A stretch of DNA of 18,471 nucleotides from positions 1 to 18,471 of the forward strand of contig JAIRKX010000033.1 of the NCBI GenBank assembly GCA_031259805.1. The letters are read 5' to 3'. This DNA is from Prevotellaceae bacterium. GTDB lineage: Bacteria > Bacteroidota > Bacteroidia > Bacteroidales > UBA932. Positions 1-6,617 of the stretch are shown here, in pieces. Position 1 is the first letter of the stretch. Each line of letters begins with the position of its first letter. The notes beneath the pieces are model-generated. The model was not told the DNA's origin. It saw only the letters and a list, made by a program, of their open reading frames with translations, and searched no databases. The position numbers and the translations under genes were made by a program.

Positions 1-114
1 GAGGCAACTGAAGTAGCCGCCGAATTCGGCGTCAATAGAGTGTCGCAACCAGAACGGCAGTACGCCGTTTAGTAATTCGTCCTTGTATACATCCGCTAAT
101 TTGCTTAAATCCAT
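1..114 (-). CDS. AGE-family (N-acylglucosamine 2-epimerase-like) protein, 5' part only
   Basis: The 38 N-terminal residues begin MDLSKLADVYKDELLNG and continue with FW, HS, D, E, FGG, F and CL at the spacing seen in the first helix of the (alpha/alpha)6-barrel AGE family, for example renin-binding protein (HSxDxExGGxFxCL). The rest lies beyond the left edge. Known family members interconvert N-acetylglucosamine and N-acetylmannosamine, or epimerise cellobiose or mannobiose at C2, in the cytoplasm. So little is visible that these activities cannot be told apart. The ATG at 114 is chosen because the family similarity starts within a few residues of it. It is the last visible gene of a minus-strand series that also holds a sugar transporter, but a 435-base gap separates it from that gene. 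I saw no TAnnTTTG element in the gap. Confidence 0.75.
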   Translation of the reverse strand, partial: MDLSKLADVYKDELLNGVLPFWLRHSIDAEFGGYFSCL

Positions 115-116
115 AG

Positions 117-233
117 TTAATATTGATTCGTTGAGTTGTTGATTCGTGAAGCATGAGGCATTTGTTTTTGATTAAATTTTTTAGTTAAACAAAAAACCTT
201 TCCCGACAATTCTATTTGTTGGTTTCCAATCAT
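117..233 (-). CDS. Possible small ORF upstream of the AGE gene (38 aa)
   Basis: An ATG at 233 has AGGAG seven bases upstream, a rare good Shine-Dalgarno match for this phylum. The frame stays open for 38 residues (starts MIGNQQIELSGKVF) and its TAA ends two bases before the AGE start codon, so coupled translation is conceivable. Against this, it reads through the palindrome at 165-195 and lies in low-complexity AT-rich DNA. I recognise no family. It could be chance, a leader ORF or a gene remnant. Confidence 0.2.
   Translation of the reverse strand: MIGNQQIELSGKVFCLTKKFNQKQMPHASRINNSTNQY
165..195. repeat. 31-bp AT-rich palindromic repeat, copy 1
   Basis: The sequence is an imperfect dyad with TTTTTGATTAA on the left, a T-rich centre and TTAAACAAAAA on the right. 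It matches the reverse complement of 510-540 at 29 of 31 positions, so the two copies are in inverted orientation about 345 bases apart. It lies 51 bases upstream of the AGE start codon. Confidence 0.7.
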
Positions 234-509
234 TCTATTTCTCCTTTACAGTTTTCTTTTACTTCATTTTCATTTTTCATTTTCATTTTTTCAACAGCTT
301 TGTTAGCCGTGTGTTATCTTTTGCATTTTTTATAAAAAAACAACTATTCTTCCTCCAATTCGTTTCCCATTTTTTGCCTGCAACCTGTTTGTTCTTACTC
401 TTTTATTGTGTCCTCCGGCGCTTGTTTTTCCACTTTATTCTTCCCCCAATTCGTCTCTTTTTCCGTACTCACTTTTCTACATCCAACGCCAGTATTGACT
501 TACAAGCGA
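234..509. other. AT-rich, strand-biased gap without a convincing gene
   Basis: This is the middle of the gap between the transporter stop (550) and the AGE start (114). The plus strand is strongly pyrimidine-rich. An open frame at 311-520 (+) would encode a Phe/Leu-rich peptide, which such composition produces by itself, so I do not call it. Two direct copies of a 24-base motif starting TATTCTTCC and containing CCAATTCGT lie at 345-368 and 436-459. Nothing else is recognised. Confidence 0.5.
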
Positions 510-540
510 TTTTTGATTAACTAAAAAAGTTAATCAAAAA
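510..540 (-). terminator. 31-bp palindrome after the transporter gene, copy 2; possible terminator
   Basis: A perfect inverted repeat has 13-base arms (TTTTTGATTAACT and its complement) around a five-base A loop. It begins ten bases downstream of the MFS stop codon, so it may end minus-strand transcription. The stem is very AT-rich and lacks the usual GC core, so terminator function is uncertain. It is the inverted partner of 165-195 and may instead be the end of a small repeat element. Confidence 0.45.
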
Positions 541-549
541 CGGGGCTTC

Positions 550-1986
550 TTATCTTGTCCAGTAACGTTCTATTTCCTCCAGTGTTTTGCCTGTTGTTTC
601 GGGGACTAATTTCCAAATGATCATCATGTAGGGGATGCACATGAGGGCAAATAAAATAAACGTGCCCGCCGGCGTAAGGTTGGTCAACAACCACGGCGTA
701 AGCTGGCCGATCAGGTACGTGCCTATCCACAATGACAATCCCGCTACCGACATGGCCAATCCGCGCACTTTGGTCGGGTACATCTCCGAGAGCAATACAA
801 AAATGACCGCACTGATGGATATCGCCGTACTGAATATATACGCCATGAAGAACACCAGCAGCAACACATTCGGCAACCCTAAGGCGCCTCCGTAGAAAAA
901 GTAAAACGCCGTGAGCAACAAAAATGCAATCATAGCCGAGACGCCATAGTATATCAATTTCTTCCGTCCTACTTTATCAATAATCAGTACGGCAATCACG
1001 GTCGCGATCATGTTGGCCAATCCTACCATCACCTGATAAAATAACGAGTCGCCACCCGACAGTCCGTTGCTTTCAAAAATCGTCGGTCCGTAATATAGCA
1101 CGGCATTGACGCCCATGAATTGCCCCAGAATAGCGATCGCCGCGCCTATCCACACTGCTTTCCGTATGCCCGGTTGCAACAGTGTCTTCCACTCCGAACG
1201 GGTTTCGTGCTGCACGACGGTTTTCGTTTCGTTCAGCTGATGGTCGGCGGCCGCTTCCGAACGGAATATGCGCAGCAATGTCTGTTTTGCTTTTGCCTCC
1301 CGTGTTTTCAAAATTAACCAGCGCGGACTTTCGGGAATGAAAAAGATAGCGCCGAAAAACAACAACGCCGGCAGCGCCTCTACGCCCAACATGCCTCTCC
1401 ACGATTCGGCGCAGAATATTTTATGCGCCGTCGGTAGCATAAGGCCTTCCGCTCCGCCGGTAGAAAAGCTCAATAACCGGAAATTAACGAGATACGCCCC
1501 GAGAAAGCCTATCGTGATGGCCAACTGATACAACGCCACCAGCCGCCCGCGGTACTGCGCCGCCGATATTTCGGAAATGTACAGCGGCGACACGATAGAC
1601 ACTACGCCTATCCCAATACCGCCAACAATACGGTAAAAGGCCAGTTGGTCGATATTCGCGCTGACGGCGCAACCGATAGCCGATACCGAAAATAATACCG
1701 CCGACAAAAGCATAACTCTCTTTCGACCGAATTTGTCGCTCAACAGGCCTGCCATCGACACGCCGAGAATAGACCCGATAAGGGCGCAACCCACATACCA
1801 GCCTTGCGAAATGTCGTTCAGATGAAACTGTGCGGCGACCTGTGAAATCGTACCCGAAATCACCGCCGTATCATAGCCGAACAGGAATCCCCCTAATGCG
1901 GCTACTACGGCCAGCAAACGAATGTAGCGCAAGTTAACATGGTGCGCTGTGCGTGGTGCGTGATGCGATGGATTTTTGTAATTCAT
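550..1986 (-). CDS. MFS sugar porter (XylE/GLUT-like)
   Basis: This is a 478-residue inner-membrane transporter of the major facilitator superfamily, sugar porter family, with a typical length and about 12 hydrophobic segments. Family motifs visible are GGFLFGYDTAVISG in helix 1 (residues 32-45), DKFGRKR in the loop after helix 2 (84-90), PESPRWL at the end of the first half, a second DKVGRKK, and PETTGKTLEEIE at the C-terminus. Members import hexoses, pentoses or inositol, usually by proton symport. The substrate is not readable here. The ATG used is the only upstream in-frame ATG, but residues 7-16 (SHHAPRTAHH) are encoded by a heptamer repeat and family similarity begins at about residue 20, so the N-terminus may be repeat-derived or the true start may lie later. 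It follows the DUF4434-like gene by 24 bases, probably in one operon. Confidence 0.9.
   Translation of the reverse strand: MNYKNPSHHAPRTAHHVNLRYIRLLAVVAALGGFLFGYDTAVISGTISQVAAQFHLNDISQGWYVGCALIGSILGVSMAGLLSDKFGRKRVMLLSAVLFSVSAIGCAVSANIDQLAFYRIVGGIGIGVVSIVSPLYISEISAAQYRGRLVALYQLAITIGFLGAYLVNFRLLSFSTGGAEGLMLPTAHKIFCAESWRGMLGVEALPALLFFGAIFFIPESPRWLILKTREAKAKQTLLRIFRSEAAADHQLNETKTVVQHETRSEWKTLLQPGIRKAVWIGAAIAILGQFMGVNAVLYYGPTIFESNGLSGGDSLFYQVMVGLANMIATVIAVLIIDKVGRKKLIYYGVSAMIAFLLLTAFYFFYGGALGLPNVLLLVFFMAYIFSTAISISAVIFVLLSEMYPTKVRGLAMSVAGLSLWIGTYLIGQLTPWLLTNLTPAGTFILFALMCIPYMMIIWKLVPETTGKTLEEIERYWTR
1941..1968 (-). repeat. GC-rich heptamer array inside the MFS N-terminus
   Basis: On the minus strand four consecutive heptamers, TCGCATC, ACGCACC, ACGCACA and GCGCACC, encode part of the extra N-terminal peptide of the transporter. 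The 7-base period is the same as in the AT-rich arrays but the sequence differs. Confidence 0.6.
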
Positions 1987-2019
1987 AACTTATAACTCAT
2001 AGTTCATAACTCATAGTTC
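1985..2019 (-). repeat. Heptamer array spanning a stop and a start codon
   Basis: Five minus-strand heptamers in phase: GAACTAT, GAGTTAT, GAACTAT, GAGTTAT, AAGTTAT. The first holds the last two codons (GAA CTA) of the upstream lipoprotein gene and its junction with the second forms the TGA stop. The last heptamer carries the AT of the MFS ATG. Related arrays occur at 7711, 7978, 14118 and 18125. Confidence 0.8.
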
Positions 2020-3114
2020 ATAATATTCCCGGTAGCGATCGTACAGATGTCCTGCTTGCAGATAGGCTGATTGGGGACTCATGAAATGCGAAAACTCAAA
2101 GGTGATAGCTTTGTCGTAGCCGTTGCGTTTGGCTGCCTCCAGTTTCATACGGAGCTTGTCGAACTTAATCGGTAAAAACCGTATGGGCATGTCGCGGTCA
2201 AAGGATTCGGCGTTAGTCCAGCATTGCAGACCGTAGCGGTCGGCTAATTTTTTGTTGACCCCGAAAAAGGCGTCGAGTTCGTCATAATCAATTTGGCCGT
2301 CCTGAAACGCACAGGCATCTACCGCGCCCTTGATGCCGTCAAAGATTTCGCCCCATTCCTTTTCATGTTCGCGCACCGACACAGTGTCGCTTTTCGTCAA
2401 TTTGCCGGATGCCGCCATGACCGCCTTTTTCCCGTCAATCCACGGAGAGATAAAAGTCGGCAGGCCGTTCGACACCGCTTTACATTGTGTGCCCATAGCG
2501 CGAAACGCATCAATTGCCCCTTTTGTTTTCCGGCTGATTTCACCGCTGATATACCATCCGCCGAAACTCGTATAATGGCCATATGTCGCCCATACTTCGT
2601 CGATGACATATTTATTATGTTCGATTTCAAACGTCAAATCGCCGGTATCCCAATATTTGCCGGAGTCGTAGAGACCGAAGTAAAATTTCATCCCATACTT
2701 TTCCGCCAGACGCAAATACATGTCCACCAAATCGACCGACGGCAGGTAGCAGCCTTGTTTCAACAGGTATTTCGACGGGTATGTAATAAATTTCCGATAT
2801 CCTGAACGAATTAGAATGACCGTATCAATCCCGATGGCTTTCATGTATTGAAAATCCTTGTCCCACTCCTGCTCGCCCCAATTTTGATGGGGGATGTCGT
2901 GCGAGATTTCGTCTAAGAATGTACCGGTAATCGGCAAGCCATTCTTTTTCTCTACTATCAGCGACGAGGCAATGGTTGATTCGTCTGTGCCGGTCGTCTT
3001 GCCGCAGCTACTTGCCAGCGCCGGCAACGCCAACGCCGACGCGCCCGCCAGCGATGCGGTTTTCAAAAATTCTCTGCGATTGGTCGTTTTCATTTTATTG
3101 CTTGGTTGTTTCAT
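2011..3114 (-). CDS. Tat-exported DUF4434-like lipoprotein, putative glycoside-active TIM barrel
   Basis: This 367-residue protein has an N-terminal twin-arginine motif (NRREFLK, RR at 13-14), a hydrophobic stretch and a cysteine at 37 (ALASSC), consistent with Tat export and lipid anchoring. The mature part starts with GTFLDEISHDIPHQNWG and continues with YMKAIGIDTVILIRSGY, which I recognise as typical of the DUF4434 family. This family is thought to adopt a glycoside hydrolase-like TIM barrel and is found in Bacteroidetes sugar loci. Its enzymatic activity is not established as far as I know. Acidic residues in GLYDSGKYWD, YISGE and FEFSHF are candidate catalytic positions (inference). A second ATG at 3093 gives a more compact Tat signal and may be the true start. 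It begins 15 bases after the oxidoreductase stop, so co-transcription is likely. Confidence 0.75.
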   Translation of the reverse strand: MKQPSNKMKTTNRREFLKTASLAGASALALPALASSCGKTTGTDESTIASSLIVEKKNGLPITGTFLDEISHDIPHQNWGEQEWDKDFQYMKAIGIDTVILIRSGYRKFITYPSKYLLKQGCYLPSVDLVDMYLRLAEKYGMKFYFGLYDSGKYWDTGDLTFEIEHNKYVIDEVWATYGHYTSFGGWYISGEISRKTKGAIDAFRAMGTQCKAVSNGLPTFISPWIDGKKAVMAASGKLTKSDTVSVREHEKEWGEIFDGIKGAVDACAFQDGQIDYDELDAFFGVNKKLADRYGLQCWTNAESFDRDMPIRFLPIKFDKLRMKLEAAKRNGYDKAITFEFSHFMSPQSAYLQAGHLYDRYREYYEL

Positions 3115-3129
3115 TGTTGAATGATTGAA

Positions 3130-5049
3130 TTATTGAATAGTTAAATCGTTGACCTGTTCGTTCGTTTTTATAATGTTTCCGTACAAGTCCACGTTCTTCC
3201 GGTTAAACGGGTCTAAAAACACATCGACCAATACGGCAAACACGCCCCGCGTAATCGGCGCTTCGGGTTGAAACGCGCCTAATGCGTAGTTGGCGTATAC
3301 TTTTTGTGCCGCTTCGATCATGTCGCCTTCGATGGCGCTGTTTTCGAGACGGGCGATGTCGCATATCAATGCCAGCGCGCTATGGAGCGTCATTACGGTC
3401 GGCAGTCCGGCGAGGGATGCCTGCGGGTAGATGTCCTTTAGCCCGCTGAGTTCCGCCGCCAGCAACGGCTCGTCGACGCGCAGCCACGTTTGGTTAGACC
3501 ACCCGATACTTTGCCCTTTTCCCTGCAAGATACCGCTCGCGCCTATTCGCTGGTACACCTTAAATAAAGGGTGCGTTACCGGCACGTCGAGGAAAGGCAT
3601 CAGGTAGCCGTTGGCGGCGAGCAAAGCGTTTTGCACGTCCCGCACCGCCACCTGTTCCACTTCCGTTTGTTGCTGGATGGCCAGCGCTGCCAGCGCTCCG
3701 GCAGCCTGCCCGATTTGCAGTACGACGGGTTGCAGCCGCGTCGTACCATTCACAATATTGGAAACCGATATAGCCTTTTCGGCCACCACCAGCCCTTTTA
3801 CCTCAGCCGGAATAAGCGCGCCAAGCGGCACGCTGTACGACGGAATCGGTGAAAAGTGCAAGTCCGGCAAAGACTCGCTTCCCTCATAACGGGCGTGGTG
3901 GTGGTCTACCGGATAATCGCCCACCGCAATACCGGTACGGTAGAGTGGCAGTTCCTGCATATAGGGATCGGTGATATACGGCAGCGTAAAGCGAACAATG
4001 CCCTCAATGCGCCGCGATTCGCGATAATAGGGGATAAACGGCAAGCGGTCGGCGGTCGGATACTCGTCGTCGGCCAGCCCCAAAGTGTTTAACCCTAATT
4101 CATGCTGAATAAAATAAAGAAACTTTAGCGTAAACTGCTTCGCGTCCTGCAAAGCGGCTTTACGTTCGTCCGGCGTCATTTCAATCACGTTTACATAATA
4201 GTCGTTGCCTTCAATCGGCCAATTGATCATATATTTATTATTCGGCAATTTCCCGTAGGTAATCATCTCCTGCAAACGCCACAACCGGTCGGGCTCTTTC
4301 GGAGTAATGCACACGGGATTGTCGCAGGCACAGGCAAATACCGACGAGTCGTAGCCGGCTGGCCGCGCAATCGTTACATCCCGGCCATAGTCTTTCAGGA
4401 CGGCGACATACGTCAAATCCTGCACAATATCATTAGCCTGTGCAGGCGCGATAGGTTCCTTGGTGTCGTCGCGGCTTTCCATGCCTATATCGTATTTCAC
4501 GCCGCACCTTTTGGCGACATCGCCCAATTCCGTAGCGTCAATCACAATAGTGGCCACCACGTGTTTCAGGACGTCGCCCGTGCGGATCGTCGCCAGCCAT
4601 TTGTCCTGCTGCCGCTCAAGAGACACGAGCGAAGATTCGAGCCACACAGTCAGGTTTTCTTCATGGACTGCCATGCGGGTAAAAATCCGGTTTCCCACCG
4701 ACGGCTCAAACAATACGTAACTCACCCAACCGGTTTTTAACGAATCCAAGCCCCCGTAATAATTGGCAAGGGAATCGCGGAACTCGCCCCAGATGCCGCC
4801 CGGCAACTGATAATTACCGTCGGTGGCGCTCACGCCGGCAGCGGTCAACATTCCGCCCAGCCACGGCGTTTCTTCTACTACCAAGGTAGGGCAACCCATC
4901 CGCGCGGCTTGCACACCGGCAGCCGTCCCGCTCGCCCCCCCACCTATTATTAACAGGTCGATACGACAAGGCGCTGTCGTCACGTTACACGAAAACAAGA
5001 GAATGCTAAGAAAAGTCACAATGAATAGACTATAAAGCCGTTTGTCCAT
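3130..5049 (-). CDS. FAD-dependent oxidoreductase lipoprotein (FAD_oxidored family) with SLH-like tail
   Basis: This 639-residue protein starts with a lipoprotein signal (MDKRLYSLFIVTFLSILLFS then C21). A Rossmann FAD-binding segment follows (DLLIIGGGASGTAAG, residues 31-45), then VIDATELGDVAKR and, near residue 450, NGTTRLQPVVLQIGQAAGAL, the signature pattern of the FAD_oxidored (PF12831-like) group. The region after about residue 500 (FLDVPVTHPLFKVYQRIGAS, later ITRGVFAVLVDVF) resembles an S-layer-homology-type repeat. The ATG at 5049 is preferred over one 24 codons upstream because it places the signal peptide first and lies just downstream of a good promoter. Substrate and reaction are unknown. 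Location suggests oxidation of a sugar or glycan outside the cytoplasm. It is the first gene of the minus-strand operon. Confidence 0.8.
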   Translation of the reverse strand: MDKRLYSLFIVTFLSILLFSCNVTTAPCRIDLLIIGGGASGTAAGVQAARMGCPTLVVEETPWLGGMLTAAGVSATDGNYQLPGGIWGEFRDSLANYYGGLDSLKTGWVSYVLFEPSVGNRIFTRMAVHEENLTVWLESSLVSLERQQDKWLATIRTGDVLKHVVATIVIDATELGDVAKRCGVKYDIGMESRDDTKEPIAPAQANDIVQDLTYVAVLKDYGRDVTIARPAGYDSSVFACACDNPVCITPKEPDRLWRLQEMITYGKLPNNKYMINWPIEGNDYYVNVIEMTPDERKAALQDAKQFTLKFLYFIQHELGLNTLGLADDEYPTADRLPFIPYYRESRRIEGIVRFTLPYITDPYMQELPLYRTGIAVGDYPVDHHHARYEGSESLPDLHFSPIPSYSVPLGALIPAEVKGLVVAEKAISVSNIVNGTTRLQPVVLQIGQAAGALAALAIQQQTEVEQVAVRDVQNALLAANGYLMPFLDVPVTHPLFKVYQRIGASGILQGKGQSIGWSNQTWLRVDEPLLAAELSGLKDIYPQASLAGLPTVMTLHSALALICDIARLENSAIEGDMIEAAQKVYANYALGAFQPEAPITRGVFAVLVDVFLDPFNRKNVDLYGNIIKTNEQVNDLTIQ

Positions 5050-5091
5050 ATTATTTTTAAATATTTTTAAAATACTATCATAATTTGGATG

Positions 5092-5122
5092 CAAAAGTAC
5101 AAAATCTTTTAAAAACACCAAA
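5092..5122 (-). promoter_or_regulatory. Bacteroidetes-type promoter for the oxidoreductase operon
   Basis: Read on the minus strand, TTTG at 5122-5119 is followed after 19 bases by TACTTTTG at 5099-5092, an exact match to the TTTG / TAnnTTTG consensus. The expected start of transcription is about 35-40 bases before the ATG at 5049. Confidence 0.75.
5115..5120. promoter_or_regulatory. Operator half-site in the oxidoreductase promoter
   Basis: ACACCA here equals one arm of the 5176-5190 palindrome and overlaps the -33 element of the minus-strand promoter. Six bases can match by chance, so this is only suggestive. Confidence 0.35.
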
Positions 5123-5175
5123 CAATTAATTAAATTTTTTATAAATAAATAGAATAAAATGATAGAAATATTTTT

Positions 5176-5190
5176 ACACCATAGTGGTGT
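5176..5190. promoter_or_regulatory. Perfect inverted repeat, candidate ROK operator
   Basis: ACACCA-TAG-TGGTGT is a perfect 6-3-6 dyad between two divergent promoters and covers the expected -33 position of the ROK gene promoter. A dimeric winged-helix repressor encoded next door is the natural candidate to bind it. Binding is inferred. Confidence 0.6.
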
Positions 5191-5213
5191 TCATTGAATT
5201 TATATTAACTTTG
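5183..5213 (+). promoter_or_regulatory. Promoter of the ROK regulator gene
   Basis: TAACTTTG at 5206-5213 matches TAnnTTTG. The -33 position (5183-5186) is a poor match to TTTG and lies inside the inverted repeat, so basal activity may be weak and sensitive to the repressor. The leader before the ATG at 5273 would be about 50 bases. Confidence 0.6.
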
Positions 5214-5272
5214 CACCCTTCAAACACAAAGATAATAAAAGTCAAACCGACATTTGATAAAAGTAACGGTCT

Positions 5273-6475
5273 ATGAATAAATTGTTAGACGAAATAGAAA
5301 AAGGCACAAAGGAAGCACTGATTAAAAAGAAAATTATCCTTTACGCCATTCACAATGGGGTGAGTACCATTGCCGAATTAGCGAAGGAAATTGATATGAG
5401 CGTGCCGACGACCACCAAAATCATTAACGAAATGTGTACAAACGGCAGTATCTACGAGTGCGGGAAGTTGGAAACCAACGGCGGACGACATCCCAACCTC
5501 TACGGCCTGAACCCCAACGCCGCTTATTTTGTAGGCGTAGACATCAAGCAGTTTGCCGTCAACATCGGAATCATCAACTTCAAAGGCGAAATGATTGACT
5601 TGGCGATGGGCGTGCCTTTTGAGCTGAAAAACTCACCCGAAGCCCTTAGCAAACTGATACAAATCATCGAGATGTTTATTGCGCAGCAGACTATTGATAA
5701 AAGTAAAATCCTGAACATCGCGCTCAATATCTCCGGCCGCGTCAATTCGGAGTCGGGCTACAGCTACAGTATTTTTTACTTTGAAGAACGACCGCTGGTC
5801 GACATCGTGGGCGACCGGCTGGGCTACCGCGTAACCATCGACAACGACACGCGCGCCATGACCTACGGCGAATACGTCTCCGGATGCGTAACGAAAGAAA
5901 AGGACATTATCTTTGTCAACATCAGTTGGGGACTGGCCATCGGCATTATTATCGACGGAAAAGTTTACAAAGGCAAATCCGGTTTTTCGGGCGAATTCGG
6001 GCATGTAAAAAGTTATGATAATGAGATTATGTGCCATTGCGGGAAAAAAGGATGCCTTGAAACGGAAGTATCCGGTTCGGCCATGTACCGGCGATTAATG
6101 GAAATGCTGAAAAGCGGCGCCACCTCGCTCCTGTCGAAAAAGATAGCCAAAAACGAACGGATCACTATGGACGATATTGTACAAGCCGTCAATAAAGAGG
6201 ACATCCTGTGCATTGACTTGGTCGAAGACATCGGACGGAAGCTGGGAGAACATTTGGCAGGCATCATTAATATTTTCAACCCCGAGATGGTCATCATCGG
6301 CGGCACTCTTTCCCTGACCGGCGACTACATCATGCAGCCCATCATTACCGCCATCCGCAAATACTCGCTAAACCTCGTCAACAAAGACTCGGTCATTATC
6401 CCGTCGAAATTGAGAGACAAAACCGGCATTATCGGCGCATGTATGATTTCACGGCTGCGGGTGTTTGAGTATTGA
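5273..6475 (+). CDS. ROK-family transcriptional repressor
   Basis: This 400-residue protein has the length of ROK repressors such as NagC and Mlc. Residues 18-75 form a winged helix-turn-helix (GVSTIAELAKEIDMSVPTTT is the recognition region). The ROK domain follows: GVDIKQFAVNIGII (88-101), DNDTRAMTYGE (190-200), SGEFGH (239-244) and the zinc motif C254-x-C256-G-x2-G-C261-x-E with H244. The sugar-kinase phosphate loop, usually DxGGT, is DIKQF here, so kinase activity is unlikely and the protein should act as a sugar-sensing DNA-binding regulator. It is divergent from the oxidoreductase-transporter operon and is probably its repressor, and may also regulate itself through the inverted repeat at 5176-5190. 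The inducer is unknown; an amino sugar would fit the AGE-family gene. Confidence 0.9.
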   Translation: MNKLLDEIEKGTKEALIKKKIILYAIHNGVSTIAELAKEIDMSVPTTTKIINEMCTNGSIYECGKLETNGGRHPNLYGLNPNAAYFVGVDIKQFAVNIGIINFKGEMIDLAMGVPFELKNSPEALSKLIQIIEMFIAQQTIDKSKILNIALNISGRVNSESGYSYSIFYFEERPLVDIVGDRLGYRVTIDNDTRAMTYGEYVSGCVTKEKDIIFVNISWGLAIGIIIDGKVYKGKSGFSGEFGHVKSYDNEIMCHCGKKGCLETEVSGSAMYRRLMEMLKSGATSLLSKKIAKNERITMDDIVQAVNKEDILCIDLVEDIGRKLGEHLAGIINIFNPEMVIIGGTLSLTGDYIMQPIITAIRKYSLNLVNKDSVIIPSKLRDKTGIIGACMISRLRVFEY

Positions 6476-6566
6476 CATGGAACGTAAACGCCCACAGCCC
6501 CACAGTCCCGCAGGAGCGGCGCGCACCTTACCCGTATGCCGTAGCTGGCGGAGTGTAAAAAAAATA

Positions 6567-6596
6567 CTTGGATAATAAAAAAAATATATATCTTTG
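6567..6596 (+). promoter_or_regulatory. Promoter of the minisatellite ORF
   Basis: CTTG at 6567-6570 and TATCTTTG at 6589-6596 are 18 bases apart and match the Bacteroidetes -33/-7 pattern well. The ATG of the repeat ORF follows at 6618. This is the best sign that the repeat region is transcribed. Confidence 0.6.
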
Positions 6597-6617
6597 TGCT
6601 CTCAAATATAAAAAAGA

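Noticed and set aside
311..520. Small membrane protein ORF on the plus strand
   Set aside because: The Phe/Leu-rich translation is explained by pyrimidine-rich composition; no promoter or family pattern supports it, and its end lies inside the 510-540 palindrome.
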